The notes under the pieces were generated by a model. That model was not told where the DNA came from. It ran no database searches and saw only the letters and a list, made by a program, of their open reading frames with translations. Both the position numbers and the translations under genes were made by a program. 64,000 bases of DNA from Microbacterium sp. MYb45 (GTDB lineage: Bacteria > Actinomycetota > Actinomycetes > Actinomycetales > Microbacteriaceae): positions 930,001-994,000 of the forward strand of contig NZ_PCPG01000001.1 in assembly GCF_002979655.1 (NCBI RefSeq), given 5' to 3'. How positions within the stretch are numbered: position 1 is the first letter of the stretch; each line of letters begins with the position of its first letter. Positions 8,922-16,183 of the stretch are shown here, piece by piece.

Positions 8922-10160
8922 ATGACCAAGCGCATCGTCGTCACCGGCATCGGCGCCACATCCGCCATCGGCGGAACGGCCCCGGAGAACTGGACGAACC
9001 TGCTGGCCGGAATGTCCGGCACCCGCACGCTCGAACACGACTGGGTTCAGCAGTACGAGCTGCCCGTCACGTTCGCCGCCGAGGCGATCGTGCGCCCGGA
9101 AGAGGTGCTCCCCCGCCACGAGGCCAAGCGCCTCGATCCGTCGTCGCAGTTCGCCCTCATCGCAGCCCGCGAGGCGTGGGCCGACGCCGGTTCCCCCGAG
9201 GTCGCGCCCGAGCGCCTCGGCATCGACTTCGCCACCGGCATCGGTGGTCTCTGGACCCTGCTGGACGCCTGGGACACGCTGCGTGAGAAGGGCCCGCGAC
9301 GGGTCATGCCGCTGACGGTCCCGATGCTCATGCCGAACGCCGCTGCGGGCAACCTCTCGCTGCAGTTCGAGGCTCGCGCCTATGCGCAGACCGTCGTCAG
9401 TGCGTGCGCCTCCAGCACGGAGTCGATCATCCACGCTTTCCACCACCTGCAGGACGGCCTCGCGGACGTCGTGATCGCCGGTGGCACCGAGTCCGCGATC
9501 CACCCGATCACAATGGCTTCGTTCGCATCGGCGCAGGCACTGTCGCGTCGGAACGACGATCCTGCCCACGCCTCCCGCCCCGGGGCCATCGACCGTGACG
9601 GGTTCGTCATGGGTGAGGGTGCGGCCGCGCTGATCCTCGAGACCGAGGAGCACGCCAAGGCTCGCGGCGCCAAGATCTACGGCTACGTGCTCGGCGGCGG
9701 AGTCACTGCCGACGCGTACCACATCACCGGGAACGACCCCGAGGGCAACGGCGCAGCACGAGCCGTCACGCAGGCGCTCGACGAGGCCGGCGTGACCGCT
9801 GACCAGGTCACGCACATCAACGCGCACGCGACGTCGACCCCGGTCGGCGACCCGAACGAGTACGTCGCTCTCAAGAAGGTCTTCGGCGACCGGATCGACG
9901 AGATCCCCGTGTCGGCGACGAAGGCCTCCACCGGACACCTGCTCGGTGGCACGGGGGCACTCGAAGCGATCTTCTCGCTTCTCGCGCTGCGTGATCGCGT
10001 CGCTCCGCCGACCATCAACATGACCGAGCCCGACCCGGCGGTTCCGTTCCGTCTTTCCGGCGAGGCCACGCCACTCGGCGACGGCCCCCAGATCGCCATC
10101 AGCAACTCGTTCGGTTTCGGCGGACACAACGCCGTGCTGGTCGTCGCCAGCGCCGACTGA
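8922..10160 (+). CDS. fabF: Beta-ketoacyl-ACP synthase II
   Basis: Elongating condensing enzyme of type II fatty-acid synthesis. The Cys-His-His triad with the conserved Lys is present in the 412-residue protein: Cys162 in SACASSTES, His302 in NAHATSTPVGD, Lys334 and His339 in ATKASTGHLLGG. A glycine-rich GFGGHNA segment near the C-terminus closes the active site. An AAGGA Shine-Dalgarno lies upstream of the ATG. It is the last gene of the fab operon and is followed by a strong palindromic terminator. Confidence 0.97.
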   Translation: MTKRIVVTGIGATSAIGGTAPENWTNLLAGMSGTRTLEHDWVQQYELPVTFAAEAIVRPEEVLPRHEAKRLDPSSQFALIAAREAWADAGSPEVAPERLGIDFATGIGGLWTLLDAWDTLREKGPRRVMPLTVPMLMPNAAAGNLSLQFEARAYAQTVVSACASSTESIIHAFHHLQDGLADVVIAGGTESAIHPITMASFASAQALSRRNDDPAHASRPGAIDRDGFVMGEGAAALILETEEHAKARGAKIYGYVLGGGVTADAYHITGNDPEGNGAARAVTQALDEAGVTADQVTHINAHATSTPVGDPNEYVALKKVFGDRIDEIPVSATKASTGHLLGGTGALEAIFSLLALRDRVAPPTINMTEPDPAVPFRLSGEATPLGDGPQIAISNSFGFGGHNAVLVVASAD

Positions 10161-10169
10161 CCCTGCATA

Positions 10170-10211
10170 CGCGAAGAGAGGCCCCCGGGATCCCGGGGGC
10201 CTCTCTTCGCG
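10170..10211. terminator. Bidirectional terminator after fabF
   Basis: A perfect 42-base palindrome (21-base arms meeting at the GGA|TCC centre) lies ten bases after the fabF stop and 25 bases from the end of the convergent yczE-like gene. It can act for both strands. Confidence 0.9.
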
Positions 10212-10236
10212 CAACAGGACCGGAGTCCGAAGCCGC

Positions 10237-10902
10237 TCAGACGGCGCGCAGTGCCCCGAGCTGACGCGAACGGGCTTCACGGATGCGCGTGATGCGGGGC
10301 AGGAACCACCCGATCAGCGGACCGACTCCGAAGGCGAAGAGCACCGTTCCGACGCCCACCGGGCCGCCGAGGAGGAAGCCGACGAGCAGCACACTCCCCT
10401 CGATCAGGGTGCGGACGAGCCACACCGCCCATCCGGTGCGGCGAACCAGCCCCGTCATCAGGCCATCGCGCGGCCCAGGCCCGAAGTCGGCAGCGATGTA
10501 GAGGCCCGTCGCGAAGGCGAGGAGCAGGAGCCCGAAGACGAACATGGGGGCACCGATCCACACCGAAGAGGGCTGCGGGATCAGGAAGAGCGCAAGATCG
10601 GCGCTCGGGCCGACCAGGAGCGCGTTCAGCACCGTGCCGAGCCCCACCCGCTGACGCAGCGGGATCCACAGCAGCAGCACGACGATCGAGACGAGCACGG
10701 TCATGACTCCGTATCCGACGCCTGTCTGCCCCGCCAGGCCCAGCGCCAGAACATCCCACGGCGCCACACCGATGCCACCTCGTACCATGAAGCCGAGCGC
10801 CACACCGTAGAGGAACAGACCGACGAGAAGCTGCACGAGCCGCTCGACGAGGTCACGCCGGCTGGTGGCGGCTATGGGGAGGAACAGAGAACGGAGGAAC
10901 AT
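10237..10902 (-). CDS. yczE: YczE/YyaS/YitT family membrane protein
   Basis: Integral membrane protein of about 221 residues with repeated hydrophobic helices and the family-typical GGIGVAPWDVLALGL segment after the first helix and ADFGPGPRDGLMTGL near the middle. The biochemical role of this family is not established. I chose the ATG at 10902 because the hydrophobic core begins soon after; earlier in-frame starts would run through the regulator's promoter region. CAGAGT lies six bases before this ATG, and AGGAGG fills the interval. It is divergent from a MocR regulator, the conserved partner arrangement known as yczE-yczR. Confidence 0.85.
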   Translation of the reverse strand: MFLRSLFLPIAATSRRDLVERLVQLLVGLFLYGVALGFMVRGGIGVAPWDVLALGLAGQTGVGYGVMTVLVSIVVLLLWIPLRQRVGLGTVLNALLVGPSADLALFLIPQPSSVWIGAPMFVFGLLLLAFATGLYIAADFGPGPRDGLMTGLVRRTGWAVWLVRTLIEGSVLLVGFLLGGPVGVGTVLFAFGVGPLIGWFLPRITRIREARSRQLGALRAV

Positions 10903-10941
10903 CCTCCTACTCTGGCCCGTGGACCACGGTCCGATGCGAAG

Positions 10942-10984
10942 CCACTCGCCGCAAAGTGGCCTGCGCATATCAGACCACTTTGCG
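10942..10984. promoter_or_regulatory. Nested inverted repeats in the yczE/yczR divergent promoter
   Basis: CGCAAAGTGG (10950-10959) and CCACTTTGCG (10975-10984) form a perfect 10-base inverted repeat with a 15-base spacer. GCCACT at 10941-10946 adds a third half-site pairing with AGTGGC at 10955-10960. The sites cover the region just upstream of the yczR -10-like hexamer CATGCT (10986-10991), as expected for an autoregulatory MocR operator. Confidence 0.65.
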
Positions 10985-10997
10985 CCATGCTGGAGGC

Positions 10998-12401
10998 ATG
11001 GGATCACGGCTCGTCGAACAGCTCGGAGTGGATAACGTCGCGGGCACCGCGGCGACGGCGCTCGCCGACCGCATCAGGGCGCTGATCCTCGACGGCCGTC
11101 TCACGGTCGGCGAGCGTCTGCCGAGTGAGCGGGCGCTCGCGCTCGAACTGCGCCGATCACGCTCGACGATCACCCGCACCTACGGCCTGCTGGAGGCCGA
11201 CGGCTACGTCTCCCGCCTGCACGGAGGAAGCACACGGGTCACGCTGCCGCACGGTCGCACCGCTGCGGGCGCGGACGCCGACGACGACGCCATCGACCTC
11301 TCGATCGCCTCGATGGATTCGACACCCGGCCTGTACGACGCGACAGTCCGCTCCCTTCCCCGCCTCGCGGCCTTGCGCGGCACGAGCGGGTATTCGCTCC
11401 GCGGGCTCCCTGAGCTCCGGGAAGCCGTCGCCCAGCGGTTCCGCGATCGCGGAGCACCGACCTCCGCCGACGAGATCATCATCACGTCGGGGGCGCTCAA
11501 CGCCGTGAACCTGATCCTCACGGCCATCGGACGTCGCGGCGAGAAGGCACTGGTCGAGCAGCCGACGTTCCCCCACGCGCTCGAAGCGCTGCACCGGCAC
11601 GGATACCGACCGGTGCCCACGCCCGTCGACGTCGACGGCTGGGACACCCGGCATCTGAACGAGACGCTTCTCGGGACGCGTCCGCACATCGCCTACCTCA
11701 TCCCCGACTTCCACAACCCCACCGGCGCGACGCTTCCCGATGACGAGCGCTCGCGGATCGTGACGACGGCTCGGAACGTCGGCACCCACCTCATCGTCGA
11801 CGAGACGACCGCAGAACTCGACATCGACCGCGGATGGACGCCTGCACCGATGGCTGCGAGCGGACCGAATGTCATCACCGTCGGATCGATGTCGAAGATC
11901 GCCTGGGGCGGTATGCGCATCGGCTGGATCCGCGCGGAGCGCTCTGTGATCGCGCGACTGCTCGCCGTGCGCCCCTCCTTCGAGTTGGGCACCGCCCTGC
12001 TGGAGCAGTGCATCGCCGTGGAGCTGTTGGACGACATGCCGGCGTTGACGTCTCACGTTCGCCGCAGGTTGCGCGCAGGGCGCGACGCGGTCGAGCGCGG
12101 CGTCTCAGGGATCGCCGGGTTCCGGATGCCGTCTACGCCCGGCGGCCTCTCGGCCTGGATCGACATCGGGGCACCGCTCTCCACCTCCCTCTCCCTGGCG
12201 GCGCGAGAGCATGGTCTCGTCTTGCCGCCGGGCCCCCGCTTCACGACCGGCGGCGTGCTCGAACGTCGACTGCGCATCCCCATCACCCTCCCGCCGGAGC
12301 GGACGACCGAGGCCATGCAACGACTGGCTCTCGCCTGGGAAGACGTGCGCGGCGGCGCGCACTCGCGCACCCACGAGCTGCAGCACACCGCCGTCATCTG
12401 A
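10998..12401 (+). CDS. yczR: MocR-type PLP-dependent regulator (YczR-like)
   Basis: A 467-residue fusion of an N-terminal GntR-type winged helix-turn-helix (about residues 15-80, with LPSERALALELRRSRSTITR) and a fold-type-I aminotransferase-like domain. The PLP-binding Lys lies in VGSMSKIAWGG near residue 300. MocR proteins sense PLP or PLP adducts rather than acting as metabolic transaminases. The gene is divergent from the YczE-type membrane protein, its usual target. I use the ATG at 10998; CATGCT six bases upstream suggests a leaderless message. The in-frame ATG at 10956 lies inside the operator and is unlikely. Confidence 0.9.
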   Translation: MGSRLVEQLGVDNVAGTAATALADRIRALILDGRLTVGERLPSERALALELRRSRSTITRTYGLLEADGYVSRLHGGSTRVTLPHGRTAAGADADDDAIDLSIASMDSTPGLYDATVRSLPRLAALRGTSGYSLRGLPELREAVAQRFRDRGAPTSADEIIITSGALNAVNLILTAIGRRGEKALVEQPTFPHALEALHRHGYRPVPTPVDVDGWDTRHLNETLLGTRPHIAYLIPDFHNPTGATLPDDERSRIVTTARNVGTHLIVDETTAELDIDRGWTPAPMAASGPNVITVGSMSKIAWGGMRIGWIRAERSVIARLLAVRPSFELGTALLEQCIAVELLDDMPALTSHVRRRLRAGRDAVERGVSGIAGFRMPSTPGGLSAWIDIGAPLSTSLSLAAREHGLVLPPGPRFTTGGVLERRLRIPITLPPERTTEAMQRLALAWEDVRGGAHSRTHELQHTAVI

Positions 12402-12418
12402 CCGGCGAGCCACCTCTG

Positions 12419-12463
12419 CACGACGAGGACCCCGCCTCTTTTCGGGGCGGGGTCCTCGTCGTG
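12419..12463. terminator. Terminator after yczR
   Basis: An 18-base perfect stem (12419-12436 with 12446-12463) encloses the loop TCTTTTCGG, starting 18 bases after the yczR stop. It could serve both strands, since the DUF3145 gene converges from the other side. Confidence 0.88.
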
Positions 12464-12551
12464 CGGAGCGGGGATACGTCTTCTCAGCGTCCGGGATGAC
12501 TCACCGGCATCCGATACTCACGCCTCCCCCGCTCCCGGTCTGTGGCGTCGG

Positions 12552-13055
12552 CTAGCCGACCTTGTGGAGCCAGACGACTCTGGCGTCGTCGCTCGCGTGC
12601 CGGAACGGCTCCAGTTCCTCGTCCCAGGCGGATCCGAGCGCGATGTCCAGCTCGCGCTGCAACTCGATCGCACTGCCCGCGGCGATCTCCATGGCGTAGC
12701 GGATCCGGTCCTCGCCGATGACGATATTGCCGGCGGCATCCGTCTGGGCGTAATGGATGCCCAAGTCGGGAGTGTGCAGCCAGCGTCCGCCGTCGCTGCG
12801 CGGAGTGGGGTCCTCGGTCACCTCGAACCGCAGATGCTCCCACCCGCGGATGGACGTCGCGAGAGCAGCCCCCGTACCGACAGGGCCATCCCAGTAGAAC
12901 TCGGCCCGCCGGGCACCCTCGAGGACGGGCTGCGCGGTCCAGTCGAAATTCACCGCACGCCCGATAGCGCGACCCACCGCCCATTCGAGGTGTGGGCAGA
13001 GTGCGCGAGGCGCAGAGTGGATGAACACCACTCCGCGTGAGTAAGCCGTCGCCAT
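12552..13055 (-). CDS. DUF3145 family protein
   Basis: A 167-residue soluble protein matching the actinobacterial DUF3145 family, recognised from the N-terminal RGVVFIHSAPRALCPHLEWA segment, the AVNFDWTAQPVLEG segment near residue 35, and the C-terminal LGSAWDEELEPFRHA segment. No catalytic motif is apparent and the function is unknown. GGAGAG lies a few bases before the ATG. It is a single gene between two terminators; inverted repeats in its upstream region suggest regulation. Confidence 0.85.
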   Translation of the reverse strand: MATAYSRGVVFIHSAPRALCPHLEWAVGRAIGRAVNFDWTAQPVLEGARRAEFYWDGPVGTGAALATSIRGWEHLRFEVTEDPTPRSDGGRWLHTPDLGIHYAQTDAAGNIVIGEDRIRYAMEIAAGSAIELQRELDIALGSAWDEELEPFRHASDDARVVWLHKVG

Positions 13056-13107
13056 GATCTCTCCGTTTCATCAGGTGCGTCTTCCCCAACGACCTGAACC
13101 ACGAAGT

Positions 13108-13171
13108 GGCGAGAATATGCGGTTGTGGGCCCATTCTCGCCGAGATCTCCTGAAATCACAAGCATGTGATT
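13108..13171. promoter_or_regulatory. Two inverted repeats upstream of the DUF3145 gene
   Basis: GGCGAGAAT (13108-13116) pairs perfectly with ATTCTCGCC (13133-13141) across 16 bases. AATCACA (13154-13160) pairs with TGTGATT (13165-13171) across four bases. A minus-strand TATTCT (-10-like) overlaps the first repeat. Both lie 53-116 bases before the DUF3145 ATG and could be operators; no regulator is assigned. Confidence 0.45.
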
Positions 13172-13177
13172 CGACGA

Positions 13178-13210
13178 CGAAGGCCCCGGTCACAGGGACC
13201 GGGGCCTTCG
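13178..13210. terminator. Terminator after the 2OG-oxygenase-like gene
   Basis: A 14-base perfect stem (13178-13191 with 13197-13210) has a 5-base loop and ends 18 bases beyond the stop codon at 13228 on the minus strand. It separates that gene from the DUF3145 promoter. Confidence 0.85.
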
Positions 13211-13227
13211 CAGTGCTCAGAAGAGGA

Positions 13228-14001
13228 TCACGCCTCGCTCATGGCCTGCTTGACCTGCTGGCCCTTCGCCGCGTAGTACGCCGCACGAGCAGCGTCCTTG
13301 CGCGCCTGCTCGGCGTAGCCGAACTCCAGCGTCTCCTGGTCGACCTCGTAGTTGGGGACATCGTCAGTGCCGTGGTACTTCTCGATGTACGCGTCGAGCT
13401 CGGGGCCCGAGGTCCACGACGTGATGAGGCAGTAGCGCGGCTCGGTGCCGTTGTGCGTGGCGGCGTGCCACAGACGCTGGGTGTCGACGATGAGCTGCGC
13501 GCCGGCCGGAAGGGCGATGCGGTACTCGATGCTCGGGTCGGTGCGGTTCTCGCGCAGGACGAAGTAGCTGTCCTTGTCGTCCGTCAGGTTGAAGAAGCCG
13601 CGGACCACCCAGCCGGTACCGTCGGGGTTCAGACGGTTGTTGTCGTCCTGGTGCAGGTTGTAGAGGCACTCGCCGTAGGGGGTCGGCTGCAGCTCGATCA
13701 CGCGGCAGCGGCCGACGTTGGCGCCGGGCTCCTGCGCACGACGCGTCAGGTTCGGAGCCTTCTCGGTCTGCGAATCGATCCAGACGCCGTCCTTGTCGGT
13801 GCGCGGCGGCTTGTGGTTCCAGAAGCCGTTGCACTCGATGTCGCCGAAGGCACTGGCGAGCGGCGCGAAGCGGGTGTCACCCGACGACTTCCAGTCGTTG
13901 TACTCGATGTCGAGCCATTCCTTGGGGTCGAGCTCCTGGTTGTAGCTGTCGAGAACGACGAATCCCTTTTCCTCGAGGGCAGCGGACTTGATGTAACCCA
14001 T
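13228..14001 (-). CDS. Uncharacterised protein with Fe(II)/2-oxoglutarate oxygenase signature
   Basis: A 257-residue soluble protein I cannot name. It carries the arrangement expected of Fe(II)/2OG-dependent oxygenases. His117 and Asp119 (LHQDD) would form the HxD motif, His179 (RLWHAATHNG) the distal ligand, and Arg189, ten residues later, the 2OG-carboxylate partner. The stretch RGFFNLTDDKDSYFVLREN looks like a jelly-roll core and the C-terminus is helical and charged. The ATG at 14001 is preceded by AAAGGA at a rather long 13-14 base spacing. An iron-box-like sequence lies 53-67 bases upstream. The substrate is unknown and the oxygenase assignment is motif-based inference. Confidence 0.6.
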   Translation of the reverse strand: MGYIKSAALEEKGFVVLDSYNQELDPKEWLDIEYNDWKSSGDTRFAPLASAFGDIECNGFWNHKPPRTDKDGVWIDSQTEKAPNLTRRAQEPGANVGRCRVIELQPTPYGECLYNLHQDDNNRLNPDGTGWVVRGFFNLTDDKDSYFVLRENRTDPSIEYRIALPAGAQLIVDTQRLWHAATHNGTEPRYCLITSWTSGPELDAYIEKYHGTDDVPNYEVDQETLEFGYAEQARKDAARAAYYAAKGQQVKQAMSEA

Positions 14002-14053
14002 GATCGAGTCATGTTCCTTTCATCGGGGGCCAGCACGTTTTAACAGGCCCTGA

Positions 14054-14068
14054 TAAGGCAAGCCTAAC
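14054..14068 (-). promoter_or_regulatory. Candidate DtxR/IdeR iron box
   Basis: TAAGGCAAGCCTAAC matches 12 of 15 positions of the DtxR/IdeR consensus segment TTAGGTTAGCCTAAC. It lies 53-67 bases upstream of the oxygenase-like gene, just before an AT-rich GTTAAAACGT stretch that could hold its -10 element, so a bound repressor would cover the -35 region. The divergent DUF262 gene starts 110 bases away. Confidence 0.5.
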
Positions 14069-14177
14069 AGCGAAGCCCGCGAGCCCTTCGGAGGTCGGCC
14101 GTGGATAACCGAATAGACTGATCGGGGCGCCCGGCGAGTCCTCGGCACCCGTCGCTACGGGAGGACGAGACACCAGT

Positions 14178-16181
14178 ATGAGCACCGCGACCAACGTCGA
14201 GGCGACAGCAGTCAACACGATCGAGTGGCTCGCGGCGGGCAGCACCACCATCGTCGTCCCCGTGTATCAGCGGCAGTACCGCTGGGACATCGGCGGGTGC
14301 GAGCGTCTCCTCTCCGACATCCGCGCCGTCGCGCGGGAGGACGACGCCCACCGCCACTTCATCGGCTCGATCCTCTCCGCCGAAGACGGCACGTCGACCG
14401 ATTCCGACCTGATCCTCATCGACGGCCAGCAGCGCATCACCACGCTGATGCTGCTGGTCGCCGCGCTGCACCATGCGATCCGCGACACCGATGCCGCTCT
14501 GGCCGCCTCGTTGGAACGCGTGCTCGTACGCTCGGACGACCGCGGCCGCACCAAGCTGCGCCCGCACGATGCGTGGGCCGAGTTGTACGAGTCCGTCGTG
14601 CTCGACCGCCGCGACGACGCGGACCGCGAATCCCGCTTCGACGACAACTACGCCTTCTTCCGCAGTCAGATCCACGTGGACGAGGTTCCCCTCATCTGGC
14701 GTGGGCTGCAGAAGCTCGAGCACGTGTCGATCACCCTCGGAGCCCAGGCGAACGCCCAGCAGATCTTCGAGAGCCTGAACTCCACGGGCGAGCCGCTGCG
14801 CGACCACGAGCTCATCCACAACTACATCCTGATGGGGCTCAGCCACGCGGAGCAGGTCGACGTCGAAGCCCGGTTCTGGGTGCCGATCGAGCATCACACC
14901 GGTGAGGCCATCGGCGCGTTCTGGCGGCACTACCTCGTGCTCGTCACCGGCCGCGAGGTGGCGGCGAACGGCGAGCACGGCGTGTACAGCGCGTTCCGGC
15001 AGTCCTTCCCCCGCGTCGACGTCACCCACCTGCAGGCAGACGCGGAAGAGTGGCGGCACTACGCAGAGGTATACGGCATCCTCCTCGATCCCTCACGGGA
15101 GAAAGACCCGGAGATCGCGCAGCAGCTGCGGCACGTCAACACCTTCGGGCGCTCGTCGTATCCCCTCGTGCTGAGTGTGTACAGCGATCACGCGCGGGGC
15201 GTCATCGACCGCGCCGAACTCCTCGAGACGCTGGAGTGGATCCAGTCGCTGTACCTCCGCCGCGCGCTGGTCAACCTTCCGGCCGAGAGGCTGATCGCCA
15301 GGCTCTGCCGCGCACGCCGGGAAGGTCGCGATTCGCTCGCCCGCGCCTTCGCGCGGATCACCCCCTCCGACGAGCGTGTGAGCGCGGTACTGAAGTACAG
15401 CGAGCTCCCTCACCCCGCGTACGTGCTCGGTCGCCTGGAAGGCGTCGGCGACGTCGACGGGTTCGACGTGGAGCACATCGTGCCCACTGTCCCCGGCGAC
15501 GCCTGGTCGGGAGACGGAGAACGCCCCTGGAACGAGTACTCCGAGGACGAACAGAACAGCCATCGCGCGCTCGCCCCGACTCTCGGCAACCTGACCCTGC
15601 TCGAGCAGCCGTTGACCGAGCGCGTGTTCGGCGCCGCCTTCCCCGTCAAGCGAGATGAGGCGTATGCCCGCAGCGCGGTGCCGGCGACCCGCGAGCTCGC
15701 CGAGGTCCCGACCTGGAACACGGCCGCCATCACCCGGCGCACGGTCGCCCTCACCGCCGACCTGATCCGCATCTGGGCGCGACCGGCACTGCCGGAGATC
15801 GACGACGACGGCCTGACCCCGATCCTGGATGCCGTGCGCCGTCGCGGCTGGCCGACCGGCTGGGAACGCGAGTTCGACTACGTCGAGTACCGCGGTGAGC
15901 GCTGGGAGGTCCCCGACGTGAAGTACCTCTTCAACCGGGTCTTCCGACGCGCGTGGACCGACACGAGGGCCGCTGCCCTCGCCTACTGTGCCGCCCACGG
16001 CGGGCCGATCTACCAGGGCATGGCGTGGAAGGGGCAGTGGGACGCGCTCGACGAATCCCACTTCCTCTACATGGGCTGGGACTCCAACTACATGATGACC
16101 GCCGTGCAGGGGGTGCTCGAGGAGTCGGGCATCGCCTCGGAGGTCTTCGTCAAGTACTCCTACATCGGGAATGTGATGTGA
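14178..16181 (+). CDS. DUF262/DUF1524 protein, GmrSD-like modification-dependent restriction candidate
   Basis: A 667-residue protein. The N-terminal DUF262 (ParB-like) domain shows VPVYQRQYRW (27-36), IDGQQRITTL (81-90) and FESLNSTGEPL (197-207). The C-terminal DUF1524 HNH-type domain shows VEHIVP (431-436), LGNLTLL (469-475) and a downstream Lys/Tyr/Ser pattern (FPVKRDEAYARS). This order matches single-chain GmrSD-type (type IV) enzymes that use nucleotide hydrolysis to cut modified phage DNA. About 100 further residues (560-667) form a module I do not recognise. GGGAGG lies upstream of the ATG, with TAGACT as a possible -10 near 14110. It is coupled to the S33 peptidase gene downstream. 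Confidence 0.85.
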   Translation: MSTATNVEATAVNTIEWLAAGSTTIVVPVYQRQYRWDIGGCERLLSDIRAVAREDDAHRHFIGSILSAEDGTSTDSDLILIDGQQRITTLMLLVAALHHAIRDTDAALAASLERVLVRSDDRGRTKLRPHDAWAELYESVVLDRRDDADRESRFDDNYAFFRSQIHVDEVPLIWRGLQKLEHVSITLGAQANAQQIFESLNSTGEPLRDHELIHNYILMGLSHAEQVDVEARFWVPIEHHTGEAIGAFWRHYLVLVTGREVAANGEHGVYSAFRQSFPRVDVTHLQADAEEWRHYAEVYGILLDPSREKDPEIAQQLRHVNTFGRSSYPLVLSVYSDHARGVIDRAELLETLEWIQSLYLRRALVNLPAERLIARLCRARREGRDSLARAFARITPSDERVSAVLKYSELPHPAYVLGRLEGVGDVDGFDVEHIVPTVPGDAWSGDGERPWNEYSEDEQNSHRALAPTLGNLTLLEQPLTERVFGAAFPVKRDEAYARSAVPATRELAEVPTWNTAAITRRTVALTADLIRIWARPALPEIDDDGLTPILDAVRRRGWPTGWEREFDYVEYRGERWEVPDVKYLFNRVFRRAWTDTRAAALAYCAAHGGPIYQGMAWKGQWDALDESHFLYMGWDSNYMMTAVQGVLEESGIASEVFVKYSYIGNVM

Positions 16182-16183
16182 TC

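Noticed and set aside
13154..13171. TCACA/TGTGA palindrome as a CRP-type site
   Set aside because: The half-sites are in the opposite order and with four-base spacing, unlike TGTGA-N6-TCACA.
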